The position numbers and the translations under genes were made by a program. The notes below the pieces were generated by a model. The model was given only the letters and a program-made list of their open reading frames with translations. It was not told where the DNA came from and made no database searches. Positions 32,820-33,527 of a stretch of DNA of 33,527 nucleotides are shown here, in pieces. The stretch is from B25-G16 sp964549945. Its GTDB lineage: Bacteria > Desulfobacterota > DSM-4660 > Desulfatiglandales > B25-G16. Location: the NCBI GenBank assembly GCA_964549945.1, contig CAZJXD010000050.1, forward strand, positions 1 through 33,527, read 5' to 3'. Every line of letters starts with the position of its first letter. The stretch's first letter is position 1.

Positions 32820-33134
32820 TTAAATCTCCTTCCCACAATAGGGGCAAAAGGCAAAATCCTGATCCACATGCCTCCCACATGAGGGGCACCTCTTCTCTCG
32901 CACCGGCCGCTCAGCACCCATATGGTAGCCATGTTCATCGAGGACGGTGCTGCAATGGTCACAGATCAAAAAAGGGACGCCCCTTTTCACCGGAAAAAGC
33001 GGTATAAAAAACAGGCTCACATAGTGATCTACCCTCTTGAGGGAAACACCAAGATGCCCGCATGACGGGCAGGCTCTCGCCTGCTTCTCAATGGTGACCG
33101 TTTTCGGTTGAATCCCGCCGATAAAGAAAAACAT
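32820..33134 (-). CDS. Small double zinc-ribbon protein
   Basis: A 104-residue protein with four CxxC knuckles: CPSC near 22, CDHC near 58, and CPSC and CPYC in the last 25 residues. This implies two zinc ribbons, one N-terminal with a hydrophobic insert (VSLFFIPLFPV) and one compact C-terminal ribbon ending CGKEI. Proteins of this type are common but mostly uncharacterised; binding to nucleic acid or to another protein is possible. ATG 33134 follows aaagga. It is 69 bp downstream of the TIGR04076-family gene on the same strand and converges on AOR-2. Function unknown. Confidence 0.8.
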   Translation of the reverse strand: MFFFIGGIQPKTVTIEKQARACPSCGHLGVSLKRVDHYVSLFFIPLFPVKRGVPFLICDHCSTVLDEHGYHMGAERPVREKRCPSCGRHVDQDFAFCPYCGKEI

Positions 33135-33203
33135 CAGTCCTTTTCTTGTTAGTACCGCAAGGTGGAGCAGTTATAGAAATAGATGTCCATGGTATAATTA
33201 TCT

Positions 33204-33512
33204 TTATTGATGCCTGGTTTTATCCACAGCGATAACCTCAAAGATGACCGTTCCCCCACCGGTAAGCTCGCAGGGGTCCAGGCACTGGAGGTACGCCACG
33301 CCCTGCTTGGGTCCTGATAAGCCCAGGGATTCAGGTGAGATACCCCGTGAGAGGGCAATATAGTAAGGCATAAGAGAGGCCAATGAGTGCATGCACACCT
33401 CGGCGCTCTTTTTCGTATCGAGGATATAGCCGTCCCGTATGACAATCGAATCCCCAACGTTATACACAGGGCATGTTCCTTTTATCTTTTTTACCCTCAC
33501 GATAAGATCCAT
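33204..33512 (-). CDS. TIGR04076-family protein
   Basis: A 102-residue cytoplasmic protein with the hallmarks I associate with the TIGR04076 family: an early CPVYNVGD, MHSLASLMPYYIALSRG in the middle, and YLQCLDPCELTGGGTVIFE near the end. The conserved cysteines and the GGG turn suggest a small metal- or cofactor-binding domain, but no activity is established that I can cite. It starts at ATG 33512, only 15 bp from the window edge, so its upstream signals and any neighbouring operon gene lie outside. The family is frequent in anaerobes. Confidence 0.82.
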   Translation of the reverse strand: MDLIVRVKKIKGTCPVYNVGDSIVIRDGYILDTKKSAEVCMHSLASLMPYYIALSRGISPESLGLSGPKQGVAYLQCLDPCELTGGGTVIFEVIAVDKTRHQ

Positions 33513-33527
33513 ACGAACAATCCCGAT

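Overview
The window reads as chromosomal DNA of an anaerobic Gram-negative bacterium, most likely of the Desulfobacterota (former Deltaproteobacteria). This rests on family content, not on a search: two tungsten-type aldehyde:ferredoxin oxidoreductases (AOR), an ADP-forming acyl-CoA synthetase fused to GNAT, a GPR1/FUN34/YaaH acetate permease, an RND efflux pair (so an outer membrane), cysteine-rich sensor kinases, and a NifX-domain/permease fusion. There is no tRNA, rRNA, CRISPR array or intact insertion sequence.

Layout. 0.2-1.7 kb: a DMT exporter converging on an HD-domain hydrolase. 1.8-6.7 kb: a signalling block of two divergent paralogous single-domain response regulators and two divergent histidine kinases. 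7.0-11.0 kb: a small orphan gene, then a MoxR / DUF58 / DUF4129-like membrane operon. 11.1-15.7 kb (minus strand): GNAT-ACD, a DUF89 phosphatase and LipB. 15.9-20.3 kb (minus): RND permease and adaptor. 20.6-23.4 kb (minus): an operon of a cysteine-rich DNA-binding regulator, a metallo-beta-lactamase-fold hydrolase and an APC permease, closed by a strong terminator. 23.7-28.7 kb: acetate permease divergent from AOR-1, then an unrecognised 200-residue protein, a MoaD-like carrier and a ThiF/MoeB-like activating enzyme. 28.8-30.1 kb (minus): a permease in two pieces, one fused to a NifX/FeMo-co-binding domain. 30.1-31.0 kb: a 289-bp inverted-repeat element and an HNH gene with no recognisable start codon. 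31.0-32.7 kb: AOR-2, then on the minus strand a zinc-ribbon protein and a TIGR04076-family protein.

How the parts may fit. The right half looks like an island for organic-acid/aldehyde redox chemistry. SatP would move acetate, the AORs would interconvert acids and aldehydes using ferredoxin, MoaD-like and ThiF-like proteins fit sulfur transfer for the tungstopterin cofactor, and the NifX-permease pair is a candidate metal or metal-cofactor transporter. The GNAT-ACD would link acyl-CoA and acid with ATP formation. These links are inference from gene families and position.

Most worth a second look: five ATAGGGA boxes between satP and AOR-1; the shared CX3CX3C cluster motif of both AORs; the NifX/split-permease pair; the 200-residue AOR neighbour; the inverted-repeat element and start-less HNH gene; LipB with Glu at the catalytic-Lys position; and the paired response regulators with a conserved tail.
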